In this document: positions 18,840 through 28,871 of the stretch, one piece after another
Numbering within the stretch: the first letter of the stretch is position 1
Layout: each line of letters begins with the position of its first letter
Assembly: GCA_030059675.1 (NCBI GenBank)
Contig: JANVYQ010000002.1
Span: forward strand, 144,260-208,259
Direction: 5' to 3'
Length of the DNA stretch: 64,000 bases
DNA from: Candidatus Pelearchaeum maunauluense
GTDB lineage: Archaea > Thermoproteota > Nitrososphaeria_A > Caldarchaeales > Caldarchaeaceae
Program-made: the position numbers and the translations under genes
Notes under the pieces: model-generated
Database searches by the model: none
What the model saw: the letters and a program-made list of their open reading frames with translations, nothing else
Told to the model about the DNA's origin: nothing

Positions 18840-19622
18840 TTATAGCTCAATTATATCCATGTCCCTCGCCACGTGAATATCAGCTCCAGAGACTTCTGAA
18901 AGCTGTTCTACTAGTGTCTCTTCACGGCCCTCCCAAGCTGGGTAGAGATGAACTACAGCCACTCTCCTGGCCTTTATCTCTCCGAGAATTTCAGCAAGCT
19001 GTCTATCTGATGTATGTTTACCAAGCAGCGTTTCGTGTGGAAATGAGCATTCATGTATTAGGAGGTCGCAACCGCGCGCCAGCTCCACAAGCCTATTATC
19101 AGGTAGCGTATCCCCTGAGTAGACGATGCTCTTATCCTCTATAACAACTTTATACGCTATACCATTATAGTGTTCAACCTCGGCTACTTCTACACTCCAG
19201 CCGTCGCGAAGAATCTTATCACCGTGGGATAGCTCGGTAAGCCTAAGGTAGTTGAAGCAGCGCATCATTCGTGAGATATAGCTAAACTCTGTGATATCCA
19301 CTACTAAGTGTCTGACTAGCTTCTCAAGACCTTTGGGGCCGAGAATCTCCAGCACTTTTGGAGATAATGCTGGGAAGCCGTCGCGGCCATAGGCACGTGC
19401 TTTAATCAAAGGTAGCATATCCGATACATGGTCTACGTGGAAGTGGGTGATTAGGAGGGCGTTCAAGTCTTGCGGATATACTCCCACGCGGCGTAGCTTC
19501 TCTATGCATCCTGGCCCGCAGTCTAGTAGTAGCTTAATGTTATTGGTTTCTATGAGGATGCCGCTGGCGAAACGCCTCTCTGTGGGGACTATGCTGCCAG
19601 TTCCGAGTAGGTATATCTTCAT
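18840..19622 (-). CDS. RNase Z-like metallo-beta-lactamase fold hydrolase
   Basis: 'LLITHFHVDHVSDMLPL', 'IVYSGDTLPDNRLVELARGCDLLIHECSF'. Confidence 0.9.
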   Translation of the reverse strand: MKIYLLGTGSIVPTERRFASGILIETNNIKLLLDCGPGCIEKLRRVGVYPQDLNALLITHFHVDHVSDMLPLIKARAYGRDGFPALSPKVLEILGPKGLEKLVRHLVVDITEFSYISRMMRCFNYLRLTELSHGDKILRDGWSVEVAEVEHYNGIAYKVVIEDKSIVYSGDTLPDNRLVELARGCDLLIHECSFPHETLLGKHTSDRQLAEILGEIKARRVAVVHLYPAWEGREETLVEQLSEVSGADIHVARDMDIIEL

Positions 19623-19628
19623 CCCAGC

Positions 19629-20156
19629 CTAGCTCCTCGCTATAAAGACCATGTGGGGGAGTTCTTTTCCGAAGATTGTGAGCGCCGTCTCTACGGCGTC
19701 TGGGGAGCCTGGGAGAGCCATAATAACCTTACCATGAAAAACGCCAGCTACTGCGCGCGTCATGGCGGCGGCCGCACCTATTCTCTTATAGCTCTCCAAC
19801 CTGATAATCTCACCAAAACCATCCATACGCTTCTCCAAGAAAGGCTCCACAGCCTCTATGGTGACATCCCGCTTAGCCAGGCCTGTTCCACCATTAATAA
19901 TAATCACGTCATAGTCTCTATTCAGGGCTTCAAGCAACGTATGCCGAATCATAACGATATCATCATTCACAACCCCTAGATAATCCACACTATAACCAAG
20001 CTTCCTTAGTATATCTTGGGATTTCTCGCCTGTTTCATCTCTAAACTCTTCTCCGCGCTTTTTCTTCTCGTAACGCGATGTGCTGGCTGTGAAGATGGCT
20101 ATCTTTAACTCCTTGGGGGCTTTATGTCTATGCTCTTCAGGAGCCTTCATCCTCAT
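19629..20156 (-). CDS. moaB: Molybdenum cofactor biosynthesis protein MoaB/MogA
   Basis: 'DVIIINGGTGLAKRDVTIEAVEPFLEKRMDGFGEIIR', 'VIMALPGSPDAVETAL'. Confidence 0.94.
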   Translation of the reverse strand: MRMKAPEEHRHKAPKELKIAIFTASTSRYEKKKRGEEFRDETGEKSQDILRKLGYSVDYLGVVNDDIVMIRHTLLEALNRDYDVIIINGGTGLAKRDVTIEAVEPFLEKRMDGFGEIIRLESYKRIGAAAAMTRAVAGVFHGKVIMALPGSPDAVETALTIFGKELPHMVFIARS

Positions 20157-20589
20157 ACTTCACCTTCAACTCCACCCTAATCTCGGATATGCTTGTGCTG
20201 GGATACTGCCCCCTCTCGTCTTTTTCATATTGTTTTACCACATCCCAAATATTCAGTAAAGCAGTCGAAACTGCCATAAGAGCCTCCATTTCAACTCCCG
20301 TCTTCTCAGTAGCCACTACATGGGACCGAACCTCAACATAGTCCTCGCCTAGCTGCGTTGTTATATCTACTGCTTCCAGTCTTAGAGGATGGCATAATGG
20401 GAGGAGCTGGGGTGTCATCTTGGCCGCCATTATGCCAGCTACGCGCGCCAACTGGAGCGCGTCACCCTTCTCCAGAGCGCCTTCACGTATTAGCTTGATT
20501 GTGCTGGGTCTAAGCTTTATAATCCCCTTAGCGAAGGCTTCGCGGCGAATAGGGCGTTTCCGCGAGATATCCACCTGCTTTATACTCAT
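20137..20589 (-). CDS. moaC: Cyclic pyranopterin monophosphate synthase MoaC
   Basis: 'AKMTPQLLPLCHPLRLEAVDI', 'TGVEMEALMAVSTALLNIWDVVKQYEKD'. Confidence 0.95.
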   Translation of the reverse strand: MSIKQVDISRKRPIRREAFAKGIIKLRPSTIKLIREGALEKGDALQLARVAGIMAAKMTPQLLPLCHPLRLEAVDITTQLGEDYVEVRSHVVATEKTGVEMEALMAVSTALLNIWDVVKQYEKDERGQYPSTSISEIRVELKVKYEDEGS

Positions 20590-20666
20590 ACCAAACAGAA
20601 AGAAGATGACGTGCTTACTTAAGTCTTATCTATTGTAATGAGAAAGGAGAAAATTATGGTTGGTGA

Positions 20667-21026
20667 GTGGGTTTGAGGGTCTGGAGAGCTGCGTCAAAGG
20701 ATTGGCATGTGGTTAGTGAGGGAGTTAGGCGGAAGGTTTTAGGCACGTCTAACGACTGTATGATGGTTCTCTACGAGATAAAGGCGGGAGCAAACGTCCC
20801 TTTACATAGCCATCCTGAAGAGCAGTTGGGAATTATCATAGACGGTAAAGGAGTATTCACCACCGAGAAGGGGGAGATAGAGGTTGTGGGTGGAGATTCT
20901 TACGTGATAGAGCCTAATGAGCGCCATGCATTCACGGCAAAACAAGACTGCCTAGTTATTGATGTGTTTGTCCCACCTAGAAAGGACTTCGCAGATGAGG
21001 TTAGTCAAGCCGATGAGGAGGGCTAG
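20667..21026 (+). CDS. Cupin-domain protein
   Basis: '[24 protein letters not shown]', '[10 protein letters not shown]'. Confidence 0.88.
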   Translation: MGLRVWRAASKDWHVVSEGVRRKVLGTSNDCMMVLYEIKAGANVPLHSHPEEQLGIIIDGKGVFTTEKGEIEVVGGDSYVIEPNERHAFTAKQDCLVIDVFVPPRKDFADEVSQADEEG

Positions 21027-21439
21027 ACCCTCCTGCCCCTTCTACCACCTTTCTTACGCACACTATCATGCGGGATAGGCGTTACATCCTCTATCCTGCC
21101 TATCATAACGCCTAACCTGGCTATGGTTCTTATCGCAGCCTGCGTTGCTGGACCTGGTGTTATTGACTTCACTCCTCCAGGTGCTCTGACCCTTATATGC
21201 ACAGCGTTTATCCCTGCTTGCTTAGCCTGCTCCATAGCATAAGCGGCTGCTCTCATACCCGCATAGGGAGTGGGCTCAAGCCTGCCAGCATCAACAAACA
21301 TTCCACCACTAGCCCTAGCTATAGTCTCTGCTCCAGTAAGGTCTGTGACATGAACAATTATGTTATTGTAACTGCTGTAGATATGAACGACTCCCCATTT
21401 GAGCTTCGGCTGCTGTGCCTGTCCAGTCTCCTGGCTCAT
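21023..21439 (-). CDS. rps11: 30S ribosomal protein uS11
   Basis: '[34 protein letters not shown]...[19 protein letters not shown]'. Confidence 0.98.
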   Translation of the reverse strand: MSQETGQAQQPKLKWGVVHIYSSYNNIIVHVTDLTGAETIARASGGMFVDAGRLEPTPYAGMRAAAYAMEQAKQAGINAVHIRVRAPGGVKSITPGPATQAAIRTIARLGVMIGRIEDVTPIPHDSVRKKGGRRGRRV

Positions 21440-21519
21440 TTCGCTGATAGGGCTATTCTAAACGGCTGTTATTAAGGCTAACCTGGCCTGGAGACCTAGC
21501 ATTACCTTTATCAGCACGC

Positions 21520-21541
21520 TTAACCGTTGAAAGACGGTTAA
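21520..21541. promoter_or_regulatory. Perfect inverted repeat TTAACCGT-N6-ACGGTTAA between divergent rps11 and the DUF2203 gene
   Basis: 8-bp arms, 6-nt spacer in the intergenic region. Confidence 0.5.
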
Positions 21542-21559
21542 GAAAGGGTGAGTTGAGAG

Positions 21560-22195
21560 CTGCCTGTTTTCTTCACAATCCAACAAGCACAGCAGCTCAT
21601 TCCATTCATAGAGTCCCGTATCATAAAGCTTCGTGAGAAAGTAGCAATAGCTCAACGCGAGCCGTATGAGGCTAGCGACTCACTCCGCGCGGAGATTAAC
21701 AAGATACTTAAAGAGATTGAGGAGACTGGCTGTATCCTCCGAGACGTGGGCACGGGAATCGTGGATTTCCCAGCAATACGGCTTGGCCGCATAGTGAATC
21801 TCTGTTGGAGGATGGGGGAGAAAAGGATTAGATACTGGCACGCAGTAGATGAGGGATATTTTTACCGCAAGCTCATAAAGCCAGAAGAGTTTTACGACGA
21901 AGAACAGATATTACAATATGTTATTACGTCACGCGAGCCGCTCATCGAAATAGATGAGACTGAAGAGACTAAGCACATAATCGTGGAGACGCGCGGCGTG
22001 CCTGAAGAGGAGGTTAAAGTTCAGCATAATGTAGGTTCTGTTGAAGTCTCTTGGAATTGGAGTGGATGGAGCTTTGCTAGGAGCTTTAGAATCGATAAAG
22101 ACGCTATAGTAAGTGTGGTCAAGAACAATGGTATAGTGGAGGTAACAATCTCTAAGAACCAGCAGCCTCGGCTTTCACGGGAAGGGCGAGCCTAA
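21560..22195 (+). CDS. DUF2203-like protein; ORF track starts at 21746 but the homologous N-terminus reads back to 21560 (CTG)
   Basis: In-frame upstream reading '(L)PVFFTIQQAQQLIPFIESRIIKLREKVAIAQREPYEASDSLRAEINKILKEIEETGCILRDVGTGIVDFPAIRLGR...CWRMGEKRIRYWHAVDEGY'. Confidence 0.75.
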   Translation: MPVFFTIQQAQQLIPFIESRIIKLREKVAIAQREPYEASDSLRAEINKILKEIEETGCILRDVGTGIVDFPAIRLGRIVNLCWRMGEKRIRYWHAVDEGYFYRKLIKPEEFYDEEQILQYVITSREPLIEIDETEETKHIIVETRGVPEEEVKVQHNVGSVEVSWNWSGWSFARSFRIDKDAIVSVVKNNGIVEVTISKNQQPRLSREGRA

Positions 22196-22688
22196 TCTGC
22201 TCTTCCTCACCACGCATGACATGGTATCCTGGAGAACGTACCTTCCTATCACCGACATAAACATGGCCATGGACTATGAACTGCCGCGCTTGGTAAGGAG
22301 TTCTAGCGAGCCCCATTCTATAAACCATGGTCTGGAGACGCCTCTCAAGGAAATCTCTAACCGTGAGTCTTAGCACGTCGTCAAGTATAGCTCCTTCTGG
22401 AAGGAGGCCTAGTCTATAGAGCTTTCCGAGCAGCTTGGCTTCTTCCTGCCTCCTGCGCTCACCTGTAATTATGAAGAGGGAGCGTGCCAGAGACCTGTAT
22501 TTCCTAAGCTTGCTCGCAGCGCGCCATAGCTCGCGCTTATTCCGCAGCCCGTATTCGCCGACCAGCCTAAGCTCCTCGGCCAGAACCTCGGCTCTCCACG
22601 GGTGGCGTGGAGTCTCATACTTCTTCCGCTGCCTCTTCGGGTCTCCCATAGCCCTAATACCCTTAAGGTTGGCTTGGCAACCCGCCAT
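22152..22688 (-). CDS. rps4: 30S ribosomal protein uS4 (likely start MGDPKRQRKKY at ~22649)
   Basis: 'MGDPKRQRKKYETPRHPW', S4 domain 'RLQTMVYRMGLARTPYQARQFIVHGHVYVGDRKVRSPGYHV'. Confidence 0.97.
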   Translation of the reverse strand: MAGCQANLKGIRAMGDPKRQRKKYETPRHPWRAEVLAEELRLVGEYGLRNKRELWRAASKLRKYRSLARSLFIITGERRRQEEAKLLGKLYRLGLLPEGAILDDVLRLTVRDFLERRLQTMVYRMGLARTPYQARQFIVHGHVYVGDRKVRSPGYHVMRGEEEQIRLALPVKAEAAGS

Positions 22689-22699
22689 ATAAACGCAAG

Positions 22700-23629
22700 C
22701 TACCTAACTATGGCCTCTTCTATAGGGTTGAGAGCAGCGGCCACAGCCCCCATCAAGGGCGCTTTCTCGCCTAGTGGCGTGGGCATAATGATGGGAGGCC
22801 TATTGAGTATATAGCGCCTCAGATAGCGTACAGCCCAGTCTATAACTAGGCTCGTGTTATTAAGCGCGACGCTACCGCCGATTGTCATAATCTCCGGGTC
22901 AAATGAGTTTATGACATTTGCAAAGCCAGCTGCGTTTATTTTAGCTACCTCTTCAAGAAGTTTGAGAGCCCTTTTATCTCTACGCCGCGCATCGGTAAAA
23001 AGCTGTTCAGGCTTTCTCCACTTCCTTGCGTATTTGCTTCCGAGGACAAGCCTCGCTAAACGTAGAAGTCCTCGCCCTGAACAGAATGATTCCCAGTGGC
23101 CATAGCCGCCGCATCCACATTTAACGTTATACTTGTAGTCCACGACTGTGTGTCCAACTTCTGCGGCATTACCGTCCTTGCCTAGAAGGAGTGTGCCATC
23201 AACTATGGCGCCCCCACCTATACCCGTGCTTATAGTTACGTATGCTATGTTGCGTGCTCCTCGGCCTGCTCCAAATATGCGTTCTCCGAGAACAGCGGCG
23301 TTGCAATCGTTAAGCATGACTATCAAACCGTCATGAACACGCTTCACGGCGTCACCTACGCTAACTCTAACCCCACCTATATTCGGCGCCCCCAGTATCA
23401 TGCCATCCCTCGCAGATAACGGCCCAACCGAAGCTATACCGACTGCGCGGAACTCTGAGACGCTTACCTCGGATTTGAGGATGTTTAAGCTGTTGGAGAT
23501 TAGGCGCTGTATCTCATCCGCGTCGCGTGGTGTTGGGTATGTATGATATGCGAGAAGCTCTCCTGAAGGCCTAGCAGCGGCGACCCGCGTCCACGAGGCT
23601 CCTATATCAAGAGCGGCTACCAGCTCCAT
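22700..23629 (-). CDS. ROK family sugar kinase
   Basis: 'ALDIGASWTRVAAA', 'YVTISTGIGGGAIVDG', Zn motif 'CGCGGYGHWESFCSGRGL'. Confidence 0.93.
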   Translation of the reverse strand: MELVAALDIGASWTRVAAARPSGELLAYHTYPTPRDADEIQRLISNSLNILKSEVSVSEFRAVGIASVGPLSARDGMILGAPNIGGVRVSVGDAVKRVHDGLIVMLNDCNAAVLGERIFGAGRGARNIAYVTISTGIGGGAIVDGTLLLGKDGNAAEVGHTVVDYKYNVKCGCGGYGHWESFCSGRGLLRLARLVLGSKYARKWRKPEQLFTDARRRDKRALKLLEEVAKINAAGFANVINSFDPEIMTIGGSVALNNTSLVIDWAVRYLRRYILNRPPIIMPTPLGEKAPLMGAVAAALNPIEEAIVR

Positions 23630-23632
23630 GTC

Positions 23633-24361
23633 CTATCCACGTTCCCTATAAAGCTGCTCTAAAAGTGGTATCTCCCTAATCTTCCGCCGAGGAAGCAAAT
23701 CCCATAGGATACCCAGCGGCCTATTTCTCTCTCCTTTAATGGCTATAGTTCGCGAGGGCGTGAATATTGCATCAACAGTAACATCGTAAGGCTCGCGCGG
23801 TATGCTTTCCACTATCTGAAGTTCATGTACGGTGGTGTGGATTGGCGTGTCATCTGAAACCTTTCCAAATTCCCGTAGTATGCCATACTCAAGCTCGGCA
23901 TATCCTTCACCCTTTCCGATTCTATCGCCGTCCTTACTTACCGCGACCGAGCCTATGACTATGAGGTCTATATTTGGTAGCTCGCTGGGATGTGTCTTCC
24001 TGCCATAGGCGAATGCACCTTTTATAGTAGCGGCTTCCCTCAGCCCAATCCTAGGTATCTTGGATGGATGTATTAGGAGAAATCCATCACGCAGACGTGG
24101 TGTAGGCATTATGAGAATCTTATTATCCATTAAACAGCGTAGCCTGACCTCTCGTTGCGGCGAGTCTGGATTAACCTTCACAACACGAGCTGCTGCGTAT
24201 TCTTTGGTGGAGCATAACTGAGCAGCAGCCCTCTCGGCGCCTTTAAAATTCGGAATCCTCCCCCTTACTGGTAGCGGAAATACGGCTACACTCTCCTCTT
24301 CCAACAGCCTCCACACATGCTCACGTATAGAGCGTTTAATTTCACGTGAATTATCATCCAT
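23633..24361 (-). CDS. 5-formyltetrahydrofolate cyclo-ligase family protein
   Basis: '[14 protein letters not shown]', '[31 protein letters not shown]'. Confidence 0.85.
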   Translation of the reverse strand: MDDNSREIKRSIREHVWRLLEEESVAVFPLPVRGRIPNFKGAERAAAQLCSTKEYAAARVVKVNPDSPQREVRLRCLMDNKILIMPTPRLRDGFLLIHPSKIPRIGLREAATIKGAFAYGRKTHPSELPNIDLIVIGSVAVSKDGDRIGKGEGYAELEYGILREFGKVSDDTPIHTTVHELQIVESIPREPYDVTVDAIFTPSRTIAIKGERNRPLGILWDLLPRRKIREIPLLEQLYRERG

Positions 24362-24435
24362 TCACTCCACACCCTCAGATAGATTATAGTCAAGATTGAG
24401 ATTAACTTATTTCTCACCACATCACTATACCATGT

Positions 24436-24957
24436 ATGGAATTCATCCAGGTTGTAGCTAGGCGCAGAATGGTTAGAGAATTTACAGACGAGCCGATTCC
24501 TAATGATGTTGTGATGCAGATTCTTGAAGTTGCACACCGCAGCCCTAGCGCTGGACATCTACAGCCTCAGGAGTTCATAATAGTTCGTAACGCTGAACAG
24601 AAACGAAAACTAGCACGCGCAGCTTTGAGCCAGATGTTCATAGCCCAAGCGCCAGTTGTAATAGTGGTTTGCTCCGACACTAGGAGAAACGTCTGGCGCT
24701 ATGGCAAGAGGGGGAGAGACTTCTACAGCATAATTGATGGTGCTTTTGCTTCCATGCTCATATTGCTCGCCTGTACGAATCTCGGATTGGGGGCATGTTT
24801 CGTTGGAGCGTTTGATGATGAAGAGGTATCGCGAGTCCTCAACTTACCCTGTGAAGTGAGGCCAATAGGGATAATCCCAATAGGAAAATCAGCCAAAAAG
24901 CCTGAGAAGCTCGGCAGAAGACCCTTAAAAGAAATCATACACTACGAGCAGTGGTAG
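24436..24957 (+). CDS. Nitroreductase family protein
   Basis: 'RRMVREFTDEPIPNDV...RSPSAGHLQPQEFIIV', 'LACTNLGLGACFVGAF'. Confidence 0.92.
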   Translation: MEFIQVVARRRMVREFTDEPIPNDVVMQILEVAHRSPSAGHLQPQEFIIVRNAEQKRKLARAALSQMFIAQAPVVIVVCSDTRRNVWRYGKRGRDFYSIIDGAFASMLILLACTNLGLGACFVGAFDDEEVSRVLNLPCEVRPIGIIPIGKSAKKPEKLGRRPLKEIIHYEQW

Positions 24958-25729
24958 CCCCTAAATCCAGCCCCTCCAGTACTTTACTAAAAGTAACGGC
25001 GGAAGGTGAGTGCTTATACTTACGAAGTACCTCATTTAAATCCCCTTTATGCTGAAACCCAAGTCCAAAACGCGACGTTACTAGCCTAATATAGGAAGCC
25101 AACTGTGTCACATTCCGAGGTTTTCTACGGATGGAAGAATGGCTAAAATCCACTATAACCGCATTACCCTCCTGAGTTACTATAACATGTTTTGAAGCAT
25201 CACTTAGCTGGCCATGGTCCAAACCACCAATATCAAGAATAAAGCATTGAACTAAAAGATGACCGAATATTTGACGGAGCTTATTAAGTGGATGTTGTAT
25301 TGATATGAATGAAGATAGGTTCTCTCCCTTAATGTATTCCATTAATAATATATCGTCATTCCATTCTATGAGTTTAGGGCCTATACATAGCTTGTTGGCA
25401 TGGGTTTGCATACTTGCTTCGTGCTGAAAACTTGATACTGAAGCATCTGTTCTCCTAAGCTTTACAACATGCTCAACACCGTTTGCTTTACATAGGAAGA
25501 CAAGGCCTCTACCTCCTTTGCCTACTAATGTTGGCGAAAGTCTTCCCTTATCATCAGCATTAAGATACAACGCTTCAACACCCATAATGCGGAGCTTCTC
25601 AATACGTTCAATAATGGGCTTCCTAGAGCCATCAGGATAAGCCATTAACGAGAAATCAATATCATCAAGCTTATCTAAGGCTTCATCAATTTCCATTATT
25701 GTTCTTGGAGAAGGCTTGGACGACCACAT
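24935..25729 (-). CDS. Predicted Ser/Thr protein kinase (COG2112-like, RIO-related)
   Basis: 'VGKGGRGLVFLC...VVKLRR', 'GGLDHGQLSDASKHVIV', 'AVIVDFSHSS'. Confidence 0.8.
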   Translation of the reverse strand: MWSSKPSPRTIMEIDEALDKLDDIDFSLMAYPDGSRKPIIERIEKLRIMGVEALYLNADDKGRLSPTLVGKGGRGLVFLCKANGVEHVVKLRRTDASVSSFQHEASMQTHANKLCIGPKLIEWNDDILLMEYIKGENLSSFISIQHPLNKLRQIFGHLLVQCFILDIGGLDHGQLSDASKHVIVTQEGNAVIVDFSHSSIRRKPRNVTQLASYIRLVTSRFGLGFQHKGDLNEVLRKYKHSPSAVTFSKVLEGLDLGATTARSV

Positions 25730-27105
25730 AAAAATCTCCTCACAAACGTCATTAGGTCTTTTTCCTCATTCACCAGCCTATACAACTCCTCAAGGTTTGT
25801 AATTATCTTACATTCATCAAATTCTTTCTTAAGACCGTGAGCTATCTTAATCTCACCGCTGGTTAGCATCTTCCTAAGTATTTCATCAACCTTCACTTCT
25901 TCACGACGCTTAACTACATACAACCTATCTCCCCATATCCACGGACCAGCAACACTGGTTTTACTTCCTAAGTGCCTATCAATGAAGTTAAGCGCCTGCT
26001 CACGATAAACCTCTGGTCCTTGATGTAGATATATTCTGGGTAGCTCGTTACTTGCCAACTCATACATGATTACAGCTTTATTCTTCTCGTCACTCCAAAC
26101 ATCCCACCGCCAGACTTCAATTTTCTTATTTACTAATGCCCTCTCAATACCGCGGGCAGAGCTTTTCAGCTCACCCCAGATAACATCAGGAGGCTTATCT
26201 CTCTTCAGCGGTAGGAGAATAATGAGAAATGAACGGCCAGCAACTTCGCTAACGTTTATTATGTTATTGATTGTTATGAAGAATTTTATAGAAGGTTTTC
26301 TGGTAAAAAGCTTGGCTAATAGTATAAACTCTGCCAGCTTTTGGCGCGTTATTGCTGAAGCAACATTCCGCAAATAATCTACTGGGTCGGGAACTATTAG
26401 GGGGGAGTTTGGGAATAGTTTAAGTAATTCATTTCTAGTGGGCATGTCTTCTTCAATTCTAACAACTACTGGCGGTTTCCACCTTACTACACTATTGAGA
26501 AGGTTCTGTAGCGTTTCAAACTTGATTATGAGTAGCTCGCATAGGTAGCCGCTGAAGCCTCCAATCCTTATCTCTGCTCCATATAGATTTGCAGCCTTGA
26601 GCAGCGCTTTAAGAAGCCTAACTTCATCACGCTGTCTAGCAGAGATGCGTGATTTAACATAAAGCGTGTGGTAAGGAGTTCTATCAACGGCAGATATTAT
26701 CCGCGTGGGCTCCACATGATAGCATGGTACTATATTTATGCGCACATTATCTATGAAGCCCTCTACGTATGGATGCTCAGCATGTCTCAGTCTAAAGCTG
26801 CCTCCTAAACCCGTAATAACTCTACGGCCTGCTTCTAAAGCTTCCTTCTCCAGAATTTCGCGTTTAGTCTCAGGGCTATACTGTATAAATATGTCTATTT
26901 CAGGACTGTTACGAAGCCATGTCCCCTTGGCGAAAGAACCCTCAACACTTACGTTAATGATGTTGCTGCCCTTCAAAAATTCTCTAAGTGCCGCGCTAAG
27001 ATCCTCAGCCAGCTCTGATAACTTAGCCTCCTCAGCAGAACTAGGCTTAATACCCGACAAAACCTCTTCCAATACTCGCTGAATATCAGAGGACATTGCC
27101 ACCAT
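25696..27105 (-). CDS. cca: Archaeal CCA tRNA nucleotidyltransferase
   Basis: 'VEGSFAKGTWLRNSPEIDIFIQYS', 'RIGGFSGYLCELLIIKF', 'HQGPEVYREQALNFIDRH'. Confidence 0.96.
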   Translation of the reverse strand: MVAMSSDIQRVLEEVLSGIKPSSAEEAKLSELAEDLSAALREFLKGSNIINVSVEGSFAKGTWLRNSPEIDIFIQYSPETKREILEKEALEAGRRVITGLGGSFRLRHAEHPYVEGFIDNVRINIVPCYHVEPTRIISAVDRTPYHTLYVKSRISARQRDEVRLLKALLKAANLYGAEIRIGGFSGYLCELLIIKFETLQNLLNSVVRWKPPVVVRIEEDMPTRNELLKLFPNSPLIVPDPVDYLRNVASAITRQKLAEFILLAKLFTRKPSIKFFITINNIINVSEVAGRSFLIILLPLKRDKPPDVIWGELKSSARGIERALVNKKIEVWRWDVWSDEKNKAVIMYELASNELPRIYLHQGPEVYREQALNFIDRHLGSKTSVAGPWIWGDRLYVVKRREEVKVDEILRKMLTSGEIKIAHGLKKEFDECKIITNLEELYRLVNEEKDLMTFVRRFLCGRPSLLQEQ

Positions 27106-27658
27106 GCTTTAGTAAATCCGAGTATATAGGCCCACTGGGCGTTAAGACGCTCTTCTTCAAGCATATGTATTCTATTTTCTGCGTTCCATAGTCTTCGGAC
27201 TGGTGTTCTGAAATTAGCTGTATAAGCCTTTGCTTTTCTCTGACGCTCTTTACACGGGCTATTGTGAGGTGTGGTGTAAAACGTTCTTTTTGAAAGCCGA
27301 GATTTGCCAACCTTGTCTGGAGCTCCTCCCCCACCCGCGTGAGAGACCCGCTTTGGTCTTCAACCCCTATCCATACAACATTAACCCTTCCACCGCCTGG
27401 AAAATAGCCTAATCCACGTAGCCTAATCTCAAAGGTATTGAAACTAATGCTCCGCATAGCTTCTTTAACCTGCTCAATCTTTGACTGGGCGATTTCACCT
27501 AGAAATTTTAACGTGAGATGAAGATTCTCAGGTTCAACCATCTTCATAACGGCTGTTCTAGATGATTCTAACATTCCTTGGGTAAGGCGGATTTTCTCCA
27601 CTATTGATGGTTCATTTACATCCACTGCAACAAACGCTCTTATTAGATTCTTTGACAA
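27086..27658 (-). CDS. thpR: RNA 2',3'-cyclic phosphodiesterase (2'-5' RNA ligase family)
   Basis: Two HxT motifs: 'NLHLTLKFLGEI' and 'FTPHLTIARVK'. Confidence 0.94.
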   Translation of the reverse strand: MSKNLIRAFVAVDVNEPSIVEKIRLTQGMLESSRTAVMKMVEPENLHLTLKFLGEIAQSKIEQVKEAMRSISFNTFEIRLRGLGYFPGGGRVNVVWIGVEDQSGSLTRVGEELQTRLANLGFQKERFTPHLTIARVKSVREKQRLIQLISEHQSEDYGTQKIEYICLKKSVLTPSGPIYSDLLKHGGNVL

Positions 27659-27662
27659 GCCT

Positions 27663-28346
27663 CTAACCCACCCTTATTCTAAGAGCTTTTTCCCTGCGCC
27701 TTATTAGGTCATTAGCTATTTTATCAGCGTTACCTTTGAGTGCTCCATCGCGGTTTTCAACCCATATAACCTTCTCAGGGTTCATGTTTTTAAATTCTTC
27801 ATAGAGTTTCAGAGCCTTGTTCTGGAGTTGTGTATCCAGCTCATATGTAATGTCTGGCCGTTCTTGTTTTGCGCTGAGTCTTCTCAGTCGTGTCTCCTCA
27901 TCTACTACTACGACAATATATGCGTCGGGTTTTATGAATATTTTACTGCCTAGCTTCTCCACTAGGTTTAGAAAGTTTTTCAACTCAATGCTGCTTAATG
28001 GTGTGTTTGTTCTTTTTTCAATTAGGGCAAGCCCGTAGATGATGGAGCATAGGTAATACCTGTCTATAAAGTAGAATGACGGCTTGTCATGTTCTATGGC
28101 GTTGGACATGGTTGTGCTGTCGTCTGATGTGTTGGCGAGAAATAGGAACATCCTGGTTAAGGGGTCTATCATGGCCGAGTTTCCTACTATTTTTGCTATC
28201 CTGCCAGTGGCCGTGTCGCTGGGTGTCTTATAACGTCCTACACGATATCCTCTCTTCTCTAGAATCTTAGAAACCTCCTCAAGTAGGGTTGTCTTCCCAG
28301 CCCCATCTATCCCCTCCCAAACGACCACAAACGTGTAGCTAAGCAT
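27663..28346 (-). CDS. tmk: Thymidylate kinase
   Basis: P-loop 'VVWEGIDGAGKTTLLEEV', 'YFIDRYYLCSIIYG'. Confidence 0.92.
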   Translation of the reverse strand: MLSYTFVVVWEGIDGAGKTTLLEEVSKILEKRGYRVGRYKTPSDTATGRIAKIVGNSAMIDPLTRMFLFLANTSDDSTTMSNAIEHDKPSFYFIDRYYLCSIIYGLALIEKRTNTPLSSIELKNFLNLVEKLGSKIFIKPDAYIVVVVDEETRLRRLSAKQERPDITYELDTQLQNKALKLYEEFKNMNPEKVIWVENRDGALKGNADKIANDLIRRREKALRIRVG

Positions 28347-28451
28347 TCCCAGCGCAATAGCTGCGTGTCTCTATTAAGCATATACCCAGCATACCCAGCC
28401 AAACAAAAATTAATAGCGCACTAGATACAAGAATACTATGGTGATAGGTTA

Positions 28452-28871
28452 TTGCCCATAACGGTTAGGGTAAGAGATGTGATGGACCAAAACGTAATAT
28501 CCGTAGAGGCGGATAAGAGCGTTAGCGATGCTATTAAAAAAATGCTCCAATCAGGTGTATGGTCGTTGGTGGTTGAGAAAGATGGCCTCCCTATAGGTGT
28601 TGTAACGGAGAGAGATACTCTAAGGCGCTGTATAAGCAAGGGGCTAAATCCAGATAAAGTTAAGGTGGAGGAGATAATGAGCTCGCCTCTAATAACTATA
28701 GGGCCAGACGCCACTCTAGGCGAGGCTATGATGAGGATGGTTGAGAAGAAGATTAGGCGCTTATACGTCGTTGAACACGGTAAGATAATAGGAAGAATAA
28801 CCCAGACAGGGCTCTTCGAGAATATGCTAAATATAATGATGGCACTTTCAACAGTGCCCTACCAGCTCTAG
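28452..28871 (+). CDS. CBS-domain pair protein
   Basis: 'VRDVMDQNVISVEADKSVSDAIKKM...GVVTERDTLRRCI', second CBS 'EIMSSPLITIGPDATLGEAM'. Confidence 0.93.
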   Translation: MPITVRVRDVMDQNVISVEADKSVSDAIKKMLQSGVWSLVVEKDGLPIGVVTERDTLRRCISKGLNPDKVKVEEIMSSPLITIGPDATLGEAMMRMVEKKIRRLYVVEHGKIIGRITQTGLFENMLNIMMALSTVPYQL

